Source: an uncultured Alistipes sp. (GTDB taxonomy: Bacteria > Bacteroidota > Bacteroidia > Bacteroidales > Rikenellaceae). Taken from it: a DNA stretch of 64,000 bases. The stretch is taken from the NCBI GenBank assembly GCA_947623305.1, contig CANQGQ010000004.1, positions 62,001 to 126,000 of the forward strand, read 5' to 3'. Positions 17,504 to 25,807 of the stretch are shown piece after piece. Position 1 is the stretch's first letter; every line of letters starts with the position of its first letter. The notes beneath the pieces are model-generated. The model was not told the DNA's origin, did not search any database, and saw only the letters and a list, made by a program, of their open reading frames with translations. The position numbers and the translations under genes were made by a program.

Positions 17504-18211
17504 TTGTTCCGGTTCAAACGATTCACTGTCCGACAAGAGCGGTCGCCGATGAAAGTCGGCACCGACGGTGTGCTGTTGGGTGCATGGGTTGCGGTGCGTC
17601 CTGCCGATCGGCGCGTGCTGGACATCGGCACGGCTACCGGAGTGATCGCCTTGATGATGGCCCAGCGGGCCCCCGAAGCGCACATTACCGGCATCGACGT
17701 CATCGACATCACTGAAGCCCGCGAAAATGCCGAAGCCTCGTCCTGGGGCCCTCGTCTGACCTTCGAACAGTGCGCTGTGCAGACGTTCGAAGCTCCCGCA
17801 CCGTTCGATCTGATCCTTTCCAATCCGCCGTTTTTCACCGAATCCCTGACTTGTCCCGACGACGGGCGCACGATCGCCCGACACGCCGTAACCCTTTCGC
17901 ACGAAGCGTTATGCGCGGCCGTTTTGCGGCTTATGGCTCCGAACGGACACTTCGCAGTCATCCTTCCCATCTCCGAAGCAGAACGGTGGTTCGCAATCTG
18001 CAACGGCCGGCTTCGCTTGCTGCGTCGAACCGATGTCCGCACGACCCCGCATCGGGCGCCAAAACGTATGCTGTTGGAGTTCGAACCGGCAACCGCTTCG
18101 GCGGAACCCGCCCGACCGGTTTGCGACGAATTGGTCATCGGCACGGGCGAACACGAAGGCTACACGCCCGAATATCGTGCGCTGACCGGCGATTTTTATC
18201 TGAAATTTTGA
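17504..18211 (+). CDS. trmN6: tRNA1(Val) A37 N6-methyltransferase (TrmN6/YfiC)
   Basis: SAM-dependent enzyme that forms m6A at position 37 of tRNA1-Val. The sequence FRFKRFTVRQERSPMKVGTDGV is the family start (given here in two parts: FRFKRFTV and MKVGTDGVLLGAW), followed by SAM motif LDIGTATGVIALMMAQR and catalytic SNPPFF (NPPF). No ATG fits; the TTG at 17504, 2 bp after der, gives the expected N-terminus, while the next ATG would cut off conserved residues. Co-transcribed with der. Confidence 0.9.
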   Translation: MFRFKRFTVRQERSPMKVGTDGVLLGAWVAVRPADRRVLDIGTATGVIALMMAQRAPEAHITGIDVIDITEARENAEASSWGPRLTFEQCAVQTFEAPAPFDLILSNPPFFTESLTCPDDGRTIARHAVTLSHEALCAAVLRLMAPNGHFAVILPISEAERWFAICNGRLRLLRRTDVRTTPHRAPKRMLLEFEPATASAEPARPVCDELVIGTGEHEGYTPEYRALTGDFYLKF

Positions 18212-18237
18212 CGATCCCGCAAAATGGGTTAACTTTG
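18207..18237 (+). promoter_or_regulatory. Promoter of the DUF4831 gene
   Basis: TTTG at 18207-18210, exact 19-bp spacer, TAACTTTG at 18230-18237. It overlaps the end of trmN6. Confidence 0.8.
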
Positions 18238-18262
18238 TCGAATGAATCTAACGATCGAAACG

Positions 18263-19162
18263 ATGAAACATCTTTTTGCGACCATAGCCTGCTCGCTCTT
18301 TCTGACAACCGGCGCATCGGCCCAAAGCCCCTACATCGCGCTGCAAGGCGCCTCGGAAAGCGCACAAGGATTGACCGTATCGCAACCTCGGACGATTCTG
18401 GCCGTCGACTTGGAGGTCGAATGCGATCGCATTCTGGCCGGGCCCTACGCCCGCTATGCCCAGAAGTACCTCGGTCTGCGCGCTCCGCTGACCGACAAAA
18501 CCGTCTGGACGATCAAGAATGCCCGCACTTCGCTGGCCGATACCGAAACGGCGCTGTTCGCCGGAGCCTTGAAATCGCCGGAGAAACATACCTATATTTA
18601 TACGGAAGCGGACGATGAATTTCCCCGCGTACTGATCGACAAAACGGGCGTGCAGGTCTCGACTTTGGAGGAGGCGGCCCGCGATGCGGTCAATACGATT
18701 TACGCACTGCGGCGCCATCGGATGGAGCTCATCACGGGCGAAGCCGGTGAAAACGTTTTCGGCGAAGGGCTGAAATCCGCGCTTGCCGAAATCGACCGGT
18801 TAGAACAAAGCTATTTAGAACTCTTTCTCGGCAAACGGTCGATCACGACCTCGTCCCACCGCTACGTGATCTACCCGCAGACCGACAAGCTGCAATACGT
18901 CGTCTGCCGTTTTTCAACCGCTACCGGACTGTTGCCGGACAACGATCTGTCGGGCGACATGGTGCTGCTGCAAATCAACCCCACCGAACCGCAGACGACG
19001 GGTATCGCCGCCAGCGAACGCGAACCGTCGGTCGTATCGTGCCGCGTGGCTGCGCCCTCGGAATGCAAAGTAATTTGCAACAACGATCAGTTCAAAAGCG
19101 TTACGTTGCCCATCTTCGAGTTCGGGCGAACCGTCTACGTCGCTCTGCCCCGACGCAAATAG
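18263..19162 (+). CDS. DUF4831 family secreted protein
   Basis: A 299-residue exported protein with signal peptide MKHLFATIACSLFLTTGASAQ, similar to the DUF4831 proteins of Bacteroidales (VDLEVECDRILAGPYARYA; GMFAGALKSPEKHTY-like region). Function unknown. An earlier in-frame ATG at 18242 is possible, but it sits about 1 nt after the predicted transcription start and adds 7 residues ahead of a normal signal peptide, so 18263 is preferred. The AlkD-like gene follows after 4 bp. Confidence 0.82.
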   Translation: MKHLFATIACSLFLTTGASAQSPYIALQGASESAQGLTVSQPRTILAVDLEVECDRILAGPYARYAQKYLGLRAPLTDKTVWTIKNARTSLADTETALFAGALKSPEKHTYIYTEADDEFPRVLIDKTGVQVSTLEEAARDAVNTIYALRRHRMELITGEAGENVFGEGLKSALAEIDRLEQSYLELFLGKRSITTSSHRYVIYPQTDKLQYVVCRFSTATGLLPDNDLSGDMVLLQINPTEPQTTGIAASEREPSVVSCRVAAPSECKVICNNDQFKSVTLPIFEFGRTVYVALPRRK

Positions 19163-19166
19163 CGAA

Positions 19167-19814
19167 ATGGATCACACCGCACGAATGGTCGCCTTATTGG
19201 CCCGGATGCGGCGCGAACGCAACGGAGCCGTAGCCGACACGATGCGTTATTACGGCACCGCTTACGGGCTGAATTACGGGGTAAGCCTGCCCACCGTGCG
19301 GCAAATCGCCCGCTCGGAAAATCGAGATCACACATTCGCGCGCATGCTCTGGATGCAGGACGTTCGCGAACTCAAATTAGCGGCACTGCATCTGGCGGAA
19401 CCCGAACGACTGACCCCCGAAGAGGCTTCGTGGTGGGCCTCCGGATTGGTCAATTCCGAATTGGCCGAGGAAGCGGCATTCGCTCTGTTGCGCCACACGT
19501 CGCACTTTCCCGCTATTTTCGCTGCATGGACAAAGGCCGAAACACCCTTGTTGGCTTATGCCGCATTGTTGGGCGGAGCTCGATCCACGCAACTTACAGA
19601 GCAATGGCTCCAGCCGACCCTCGAAGCCATCCATCGGGCAAGCGGCGAAACGGCGCGATTGGTCGCGCAAGGCGCCGCAGCCTTGCTGGAAGCCCTCGGC
19701 CGACAAAACGGAACGAGCCGACAAGCGGTCTTATCCACTGTCGACCCGTTCGAATCTTCCGGCAATCCGGAAGAACGATTCATTCGGGAAGAACTCCTCT
19801 GGCGACTATCCTAA
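19167..19814 (+). CDS. AlkD-like DNA alkylation repair protein, copy 1
   Basis: Member of the HEAT-repeat-like DNA alkylation repair family, whose studied members excise cationic alkylated bases such as 7-methylguanine. 215 residues, helical repeats throughout (YGTAYGLNYGVSLPTVRQIA; VRELKLAALHLAE; WWASGLVNSELAEEAAF). It follows DUF4831 by 4 bp, so probably shares that promoter. A second, distinct family member occurs at 47815. Activity is inferred from the fold only; some relatives lack glycosylase activity. Confidence 0.82.
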   Translation: MDHTARMVALLARMRRERNGAVADTMRYYGTAYGLNYGVSLPTVRQIARSENRDHTFARMLWMQDVRELKLAALHLAEPERLTPEEASWWASGLVNSELAEEAAFALLRHTSHFPAIFAAWTKAETPLLAYAALLGGARSTQLTEQWLQPTLEAIHRASGETARLVAQGAAALLEALGRQNGTSRQAVLSTVDPFESSGNPEERFIREELLWRLS

Positions 19815-19826
19815 ACGGCTTTCCCC

Positions 19827-20162
19827 TCAATAGGATGCCCCCTGCTCCGCATGTTCGCGATGTTCCAACCGGTGGAACACCCCGAGCAACCCCTCGTAAC
19901 TCATCGCCCCGCTCGACCGCCACAGAATCTCTCCGCGACGGAAAAAGATCAAAGTCGGAACGGACCGAATTTCGTATCGCCGGATAATTTCGGCCATTTC
20001 CGGCGCATCAATATTCACTTTGTACACCTCAACGCGTCCGCGCATCTGTTCCTGGAAGCGATCGACGATCGGGTGCATCACCTGGCAGGGGCCGCACCAC
20101 GAAGCGAAAAAATCGACGAACGTCAACGCATCGCGCCAAATAATTTTATCGAAATCGACCAT
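19827..20162 (-). CDS. Thioredoxin
   Basis: Cytosolic thioredoxin-fold protein of 111 residues with the active site FFASWCGPCQVMHP near residue 19-28 and the conserved cis-Pro in SVPTLIFF. No signal peptide. It is the last gene of the leftward cluster, 28 bp after the epimerase gene, and converges on the AlkD-like gene with 12 bp between them, leaving no room for a strong terminator. Confidence 0.9.
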   Translation of the reverse strand: MVDFDKIIWRDALTFVDFFASWCGPCQVMHPIVDRFQEQMRGRVEVYKVNIDAPEMAEIIRRYEIRSVPTLIFFRRGEILWRSSGAMSYEGLLGVFHRLEHREHAEQGASY

Positions 20163-20190
20163 ATCGCAATAATTATTTAATCCATTCTTT

Positions 20191-21159
20191 TCAATTCAAT
20201 TCGGCCCAGGTCATTCCGGCATAGGCTTTTTCAGCGAGTTCTTTTTCGACGTAGCTGATCGTGCGCCGCAAGCCCTCGGCCAACGTCGTAGCGGGTGTCC
20301 AGTCCAGTTCACGTCGAGCAACCGACAAATCGGGCAACCGGCGCCGGACATCGTTGGGACGCACCTCGACATGCACGATATGCGACCGGCTGCCGGTCAA
20401 GTCGATGATCTGCTCGGCCAGGCTCCGGATGGATATTTCGTGTCCGCTGCCCAAATCCACCGTTCGGGTTCGTTCCGTAGCCGGCGCCGCCATCAATCGC
20501 ATCAATCCATCGACGAGATCCCCCACCCAACAGAACGTCCGCAGCTGTTCGCCGCTGCCGGAGACCTGAAGCGGCCGATTCTGCAAGGCCGCAACCACCA
20601 TTTTGATAACCACCCGCTGGTCCATCAGATCGGCTCCGCTCCCGTAGGTGTTGAAAATGCGTGCGATACGGGTATCGACACCGAACTCGGCCTGGTAGGC
20701 CCGATGGAGCGATTCGCCCGCCCGTTTGCCCTCGGCGAAAATCCGATTGACGACCTTCTCGGTGCTTTGCTGCGGATAGGTGGAACGCAGATGAGTGCCG
20801 TAAACATCGCACGACGAGGCATATAACACGCGGGCATGCTCCGTACGGGCCGTATCGAGTGCATTGATCGATCCGAGCATGCTGACCTTGAGCGTCTCGA
20901 CCGGCAACGATTTTTTGTAACACAACACGACGGGCGAAGCGAGGTTGTAGATTTCGTTGCAACGGATGCTGAACGGGTGAACGATATTATGACGGACATA
21001 ACGGAACGCCGGATGTTCCGTAACGGCCCGCAACACAGGCGAGTTGGCCGCCTCGCGCACATCGACACAGAAAACCTCCTGTCCCTCTTCGAGCAGGCGC
21101 TGGCAGAGATGCGAGCCGATGAATCCGGAGCCACCCAATACGACGATTCTTTTTTGCAT
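20191..21159 (-). CDS. NAD-dependent sugar epimerase/decarboxylase (UXS-like) with Phe for catalytic Tyr
   Basis: Extended short-chain dehydrogenase of 322 residues, closest in pattern to UDP-glucuronate decarboxylase. NAD-binding GGSGFIGSHL (residues 9-18), IYNLASP and YASSCDVYG are all present. The YxxxK active site is FAEGK, with Phe at residue 141 (codon 20737-20739, TTC) in place of Tyr; Lys is kept. Tyr is the general acid/base of this fold, so activity may be lost or changed. Imperfect direct repeats (21221-21352) lie just upstream. Substrate not known. Confidence 0.82.
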   Translation of the reverse strand: MQKRIVVLGGSGFIGSHLCQRLLEEGQEVFCVDVREAANSPVLRAVTEHPAFRYVRHNIVHPFSIRCNEIYNLASPVVLCYKKSLPVETLKVSMLGSINALDTARTEHARVLYASSCDVYGTHLRSTYPQQSTEKVVNRIFAEGKRAGESLHRAYQAEFGVDTRIARIFNTYGSGADLMDQRVVIKMVVAALQNRPLQVSGSGEQLRTFCWVGDLVDGLMRLMAAPATERTRTVDLGSGHEISIRSLAEQIIDLTGSRSHIVHVEVRPNDVRRRLPDLSVARRELDWTPATTLAEGLRRTISYVEKELAEKAYAGMTWAELN

Positions 21160-21220
21160 GGCAGGTATTTTTTACCGGAAACCGCGCAAAATCCATACCG
21201 CACTTTTATTAAGTAGGTTG

Positions 21221-21352
21221 CTTTTCCCGATTCGGAAGCGAACGAAGTAAACGGACTTTTTCCCGATTCGGGAGCGGCCGAAGTAAACGAACTTTTCCCG
21301 ATTCGGAAGCGAACGAAGTAAACGGACTTTTTCCCGATTCGGGAGCGACCGG
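21221..21352. repeat. Four imperfect 35/36-bp direct repeats
   Basis: Copies at 21221-21255, 21256-21291, 21292-21326 and 21327-21352 (partial) share CCCGATTCGG-AGCG and CGAAGTAAACG. Copies 1 and 3 are identical and copies 2 and 4 are near-identical (an AB-AB pattern with a 71-bp period). They lie between radA and the epimerase gene. Confidence 0.93.
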
Positions 21353-21395
21353 AACCGACCGCAAGGGCTGCCGGATGCCGGTTACCTTGCCGCTG

Positions 21396-22766
21396 TTACA
21401 AATCCAACAGCGCTTTGGGCAGTTCGGCAATGTGGTTGATGGTGAATACCTCGATGCCTTTCGGGTATTTCGCCTTGCCTTTGGACAAATAACCGGAGAC
21501 GATGATGCGCCGGAATCCGAGACGGGCCGCCTCGCTGATGCGCTGTTCCGAACGTGGAGCCGGCCGCACCTCGCCCGACAGGCCCAACTCACCGGCGCAA
21601 CAAACACCCGTCCCGACCGGCCGATCGAAATACGACGAGATGACCGCCGCAGCGACCGCCAAATCCAGCCCAGGATCGGAGACCTTGAACCCACCGGCGA
21701 AATTCAGAAAAACATCCTTTTGATACATCTTCATGCCGAGCCGTTTTTCCAGAACGGCCAACAACATGTTCATGCGCCGCGTATCGAATCCAGTGGCCGT
21801 ACGTTGCGGCGTTCCGTAGGCGGCCCCGCAAACCAGCGCCTGCACCTCGATCAAATAAGGCCGCACACCGTCGGCCGAAGCCCCGACCGCGATGCCGCTC
21901 AACGGCTCCTCGTAATGGGTCAACAGAATCTCGGACGGATTGGCCACCTCGCGCAAACCGGCATCGAACATCTCGAACACGCCGATTTCGAAGGTCGCAC
22001 CGAAACGGTTCTTGATGCCGCGCAGAATGCGATATACATTGTTGCTGTCGCCCTCGAACTGAAGCACGACATCGACGATATGTTCCAGAATCTTCGGTCC
22101 GGCAATGGTACCGTCCTTCGTGATATGGCCGATAATGAGAATCGACGTGCCGGTCGACTTGGCGTATTTCAACAGGGTGGCCGCACACTCGCGAATCTGC
22201 GAGACACTGCCCGCCGACGAGTCGATCAGATCGGTATAGATGGTCTGTATCGAATCAATGATAACCAAATCGGGCGCCTGTTCGGCAATCTGCGCCACGA
22301 TATTCTCCAGCAGCGTTTCGGAATAGATCAAGCACTCCTCATTGCCGATGCCGATGCGGTTGGCCCGCATACGAATCTGCTCGGGCGACTCTTCGCCCGA
22401 GACGTAAAGCGTTTTCAGTCCGTTGGCCGACAGTGCGATCTGCAGCGAAAGGGTCGATTTGCCGATACCCGGTTCACCGCCCAGCAGGATCAACGACCCG
22501 GGCACCATGCCGCCTCCCAACACCCGATTGAGTTCGTCGTTTCCGAGGTCGATGCGACGATGCTCGCTTTCACGAATATCGCGCACACGCTGCGGCACGG
22601 TTTTCGGCAGCGGGCCCGCGATGGCAGCCGGCACGGAACCGCTTTCACGCGCAAGAATCTCCTCCGTAAAGGTGTTCCATTCGCCGCACGAGGGGCATTT
22701 GCCCAACCACTTGGGAGCTTCGAATCCGCAATTCTTGCAGAAAAAGGCTTTTTTGACTTTGGCCAT
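21396..22766 (-). CDS. radA: DNA repair/recombination protein RadA
   Basis: RecA-like ATPase that drives branch migration in recombination intermediates. The 456-residue protein has an N-terminal C4 zinc finger (CKNCGFEAPKWLGKCPSCGEW), Walker A GGEPGIGKSTL, the RadA KNRFG motif (KNRFGATFEIG) and a C-terminal Lon-protease-like domain. It follows a lipoprotein gene by 20 bp in the leftward cluster. Confidence 0.96.
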   Translation of the reverse strand: MAKVKKAFFCKNCGFEAPKWLGKCPSCGEWNTFTEEILARESGSVPAAIAGPLPKTVPQRVRDIRESEHRRIDLGNDELNRVLGGGMVPGSLILLGGEPGIGKSTLSLQIALSANGLKTLYVSGEESPEQIRMRANRIGIGNEECLIYSETLLENIVAQIAEQAPDLVIIDSIQTIYTDLIDSSAGSVSQIRECAATLLKYAKSTGTSILIIGHITKDGTIAGPKILEHIVDVVLQFEGDSNNVYRILRGIKNRFGATFEIGVFEMFDAGLREVANPSEILLTHYEEPLSGIAVGASADGVRPYLIEVQALVCGAAYGTPQRTATGFDTRRMNMLLAVLEKRLGMKMYQKDVFLNFAGGFKVSDPGLDLAVAAAVISSYFDRPVGTGVCCAGELGLSGEVRPAPRSEQRISEAARLGFRRIIVSGYLSKGKAKYPKGIEVFTINHIAELPKALLDL

Positions 22767-22786
22767 AGCAGCGAAACACGTTTAAA

Positions 22787-23299
22787 TTACTCGGTAGTCA
22801 AGGTGAGTTCCAGGCGTTTTACTTCGACGATATTTTCATCGGGATAGATCGCCTGATAATAGGCGGTCAGATCGGCGGTGAACATCACGTAAACGTTGCC
22901 CGAATCTTCATCGGTGTACGATTCGATCGCATATTCTGTCTCCGACCCGTCGTAACGGAACGTCAACGCAGAGGCCCCGGGTTGTTTGTCGAACTCGCCC
23001 ACTGCGGGAACGGCATCCGCCGCCGCACGAACGGTCAATGTTCCGCCATCGTAGCGCGTATATTCAAGCAGATAGCTGCCACCCGATCGCACGGGCGCCT
23101 TTTCCAACACATCCTGGCTCACCAACGCAGAAATGTCCGAATCCTGCTTTTCCGAATTCTGCAAATCTTCGAGCGGCGGCAGGGTAACTTTGACTACGAC
23201 CTGCGCAACGTCGTAACGGGCCGTATAAAAGACGTCCGAATCATCGCCGCAAGCAACGACCGCAAAAGCAAGCGTCCAAATCGCAACCCATTTTTTCAT
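22787..23299 (-). CDS. Unknown lipoprotein
   Basis: A 170-residue predicted lipoprotein with signal MKKWVAIWTLAFAVVAC (Cys17). The mature part is rich in beta-forming residues and acidic. No family recognised. It lies 9 bp after rseP and 20 bp before radA, so it is probably transcribed with them; an envelope role is suggested only by location and by the rseP neighbour. Confidence 0.78.
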   Translation of the reverse strand: MKKWVAIWTLAFAVVACGDDSDVFYTARYDVAQVVVKVTLPPLEDLQNSEKQDSDISALVSQDVLEKAPVRSGGSYLLEYTRYDGGTLTVRAAADAVPAVGEFDKQPGASALTFRYDGSETEYAIESYTDEDSGNVYVMFTADLTAYYQAIYPDENIVEVKRLELTLTTE

Positions 23300-23308
23300 A
23301 CGATTCGA

Positions 23309-24622
23309 TTATTTGAGGAAGAACCGGTAAATATCGTTTCCGTTGGCATAGACCAGCAGGAAAAGCAGCAGTCCGAGGCCGACATACTGCGCCACCACCA
23401 ACACGCGGTCGCTCACTTTGCGGCCCGTGAGCATCTCCCAGAAGGTGAAAAGTGCATGGCCGCCGTCCAGGCCCGGGATGGGCAGGATGTTCATCACGGC
23501 CAGAATGATCGACAGAAAAGCGGTCTTCAACCAGAAATCCTCCCAGTTCCAGCTGCCCGAAAAGATGCTTCCGATCGCGATGAATCCGCCCAGCTCCTCG
23601 TACATTTTGGTTTTGGGTTGAACGATCAGTTTCAACTGATCCCAATAGGAACCGACGACGTGGCCCGTCTTGCGGATGCCCGCCGGAATGGACTGCCAGA
23701 AGGTATAATGCTGCGTCCGCAACGGCAGCGACCGGCACAACACGCCGAGCCGTCCTTCGGCATCGACCGTCAGCGGCAATTCGACGACCCGATCCTCCTC
23801 GCGCAAGACCCGTACGGAAACGGTTTGCCCCGCATGGCTTTTCAGATAGTCGCTGTAAGCCGTGAAATCGACCCCATGCAGGCTGTCGATGGCGATCACT
23901 TCGTCGCCCGCACGAAGCGCACTCACCTCTTTGCGCACAACGCTGTCGATGATAAACGGCTGATAGGGAACGAACAACCCTTCGTACCCCTTGTTGCGCC
24001 GCATCTCGACCAACTCGTCGAACGGGAGCAGCAACTCGACCGCCTGCCCGTCGCGTTCGACCACGACCGTCCGGTCGCTTTCGGTAATCAACAGGTCGTT
24101 GACCACCCGAACGACGTTGTCCACCGGCTCGCCGTCGATGGAGACGAATCGGTCGCCGTTGCGGAATCCGAGCGCATGACCCGATTCGTTGAACCGATAG
24201 CCCCATCGGGCATCCTGGTTCGAAAAATAGCTGTCGCCCCAGACATAACAAACGGCGCAATAGAGGGTTATCGCCAACAAAACATTCATCACGACACCGG
24301 CAATCAACACCAAAAAACGCTGCCAGGCCGGTTTCGAACGAAATTCGTCGGGCTTGGGCGGCTGTTTCATCTGCTCCTTGTCCATCGACTCGTCGATCAT
24401 GCCGGCGATCTTCACATAACCGCCCAGCGGAATCCAACCGAGGCCGTATTCCGTCTGTCCGCGCCGGAACTTGAAAAGCGAAAACCACGGATCGAAAAAG
24501 ATGTAGAATTTTTCGACGCGGATTTTGAAAAGCCGGGCCATCAGGAAATGGCCCAACTCGTGCAATCCCACCAAGATGGTGAAACAGAGAAAAAACTGAA
24601 TGATTTTAATCAATAACTCCAT
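23309..24622 (-). CDS. rseP: Site-2 intramembrane zinc metalloprotease RseP
   Basis: Cleaves membrane-bound anti-sigma factors or signal peptide remnants in the inner membrane. The 437-residue protein has the zinc motif HELGH at about residue 22 in the first membrane helix, a PDZ domain (about 190-290) and the second metal motif NILPIPGLDGGH near the C-terminus. The start is set at 24622 (MELLIKIIQF); an alternative is two codons upstream. It follows dxr after 21 bp, a conserved neighbour pair in Bacteroidetes. Confidence 0.95.
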   Translation of the reverse strand: MELLIKIIQFFLCFTILVGLHELGHFLMARLFKIRVEKFYIFFDPWFSLFKFRRGQTEYGLGWIPLGGYVKIAGMIDESMDKEQMKQPPKPDEFRSKPAWQRFLVLIAGVVMNVLLAITLYCAVCYVWGDSYFSNQDARWGYRFNESGHALGFRNGDRFVSIDGEPVDNVVRVVNDLLITESDRTVVVERDGQAVELLLPFDELVEMRRNKGYEGLFVPYQPFIIDSVVRKEVSALRAGDEVIAIDSLHGVDFTAYSDYLKSHAGQTVSVRVLREEDRVVELPLTVDAEGRLGVLCRSLPLRTQHYTFWQSIPAGIRKTGHVVGSYWDQLKLIVQPKTKMYEELGGFIAIGSIFSGSWNWEDFWLKTAFLSIILAVMNILPIPGLDGGHALFTFWEMLTGRKVSDRVLVVAQYVGLGLLLFLLVYANGNDIYRFFLK

Positions 24623-24643
24623 GTGCAATCTATCGTTCGTTTT

Positions 24644-25795
24644 TCAGCATTTCAGCAATTCGGCTGCCAGCCGACGGGCTTCGCAGTCGGCCGCCGCATA
24701 ATCGTCGAGCGTCGGGGCCGGCCGGAAATCGGCATGGGCCAGCGCATATTCGATCGCCCGCACGATGTCCGACCACGCGCAGCGATGTCCGAGAAAGGCG
24801 GCGACCGCTACTTCGTTGGCCCCGTTCATCGTGCATGCCGCCGTGCCCCCGCGACGCAGACAATCGTAAGCGATGTCGAGGGCCGGATATTTCAGGCGAT
24901 CCACTTCGCCGAACGTCAGCGCAGGATGCGCCGTAAAGTCGAAAGCCACGGCCGGACGGTGGGCCCGTTCGGGGAAAAAGAGGGCGTAGCTAATAGGCAT
25001 CCGCATATCGGGAACCCCTAACTGGGCCTTGATCGCCCCGTCGTCGAACTCCACCATCGAATGGATGACCGACTGCGGGTGCATCACGACTTTTATGCGG
25101 TCGGCCGGCGCATCGAACAACCAATGGGCCTCGATCACCTCGAACCCCTTGTTGACCAGCGTCGAAGAGTCGATGGTGATTTTGGCGCCCATCTGCCACT
25201 GCGGATGTTGCAAGGCCTGTTCGGGTGTTACATCGGCCAGCTCTTCGCGTCGGAGATCCCGAAAAGCTCCGCCGCTGCAGGTGATGATCAATCGCCGGTA
25301 GGGGGTTCGTTCGCCGACCAGACATTGGAAGATGGCCGAATGTTCCGAGTCGATGGGAACGATCGGCGCCTGCTTCTCGGCAGCGAGCCGCATGACGAGT
25401 TCGCCTCCGACGACCAACGATTCCTTGTTGGCCAAAGCCAGTTTCTTGCCCGCGCGAAGCGTTGCCACAGTAGGAGCCAACCCTGCGTAACCGACCAAAG
25501 CGTTGACAACGACATCGGTATCGCCCGCCGCAGCGACCTGCGCCACCGCATCCTGACCGGCATAGACCTTGACATCGGTATCGGCCAACGCATCGCGCAG
25601 CGGGCCGTAAAATCGCTCGTCGGCAATGACCGCCGCCGCTACATCGAACGCACGGGCCTGTTCGGCGAGCCGCTTCCAGTTGCTGTGGGCAGTGAGAATA
25701 ACCGCTTCGAACCGATCGGGATTCTCGCGCACGATGTCGAGCGTCTGCACGCCGATCGAACCCGTAGAACCCAGAATAGCCAAACGCTGTTTCAT
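24644..25795 (-). CDS. dxr: 1-deoxy-D-xylulose 5-phosphate reductoisomerase
   Basis: Second enzyme of the MEP isoprenoid pathway: NADPH-dependent conversion of DXP to MEP. The 383-residue protein starts MKQRLAILGSTGSIGVQTLD with the dinucleotide-binding loop GSTGSIG, and has the metal-binding VPIDSEHSAIFQ and SCSGGAF-type (TCSGGAFRD) substrate loops. The ATG at 25795 is preferred to one two codons upstream. Lies between an M23 peptidase gene (12 bp) and rseP. Confidence 0.97.
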   Translation of the reverse strand: MKQRLAILGSTGSIGVQTLDIVRENPDRFEAVILTAHSNWKRLAEQARAFDVAAAVIADERFYGPLRDALADTDVKVYAGQDAVAQVAAAGDTDVVVNALVGYAGLAPTVATLRAGKKLALANKESLVVGGELVMRLAAEKQAPIVPIDSEHSAIFQCLVGERTPYRRLIITCSGGAFRDLRREELADVTPEQALQHPQWQMGAKITIDSSTLVNKGFEVIEAHWLFDAPADRIKVVMHPQSVIHSMVEFDDGAIKAQLGVPDMRMPISYALFFPERAHRPAVAFDFTAHPALTFGEVDRLKYPALDIAYDCLRRGGTAACTMNGANEVAVAAFLGHRCAWSDIVRAIEYALAHADFRPAPTLDDYAAADCEARRLAAELLKC

Positions 25796-25807
25796 ACGCA
25801 CCGCACG

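Noticed and set aside
18242..18262. Earlier ATG for the DUF4831 gene
   Set aside because: Lies about 1 nt after the predicted transcription start and only lengthens a normal signal peptide; kept as a possibility in the gene note.
21375..22847. A 490-residue plus-strand frame over radA
   Set aside because: Antisense of RadA, which has zinc finger, Walker and KNRFG motifs.
23241..24488. A 415-residue minus-strand frame over rseP
   Set aside because: Shifted frame of RseP; Arg- and Gly-rich with no motif.
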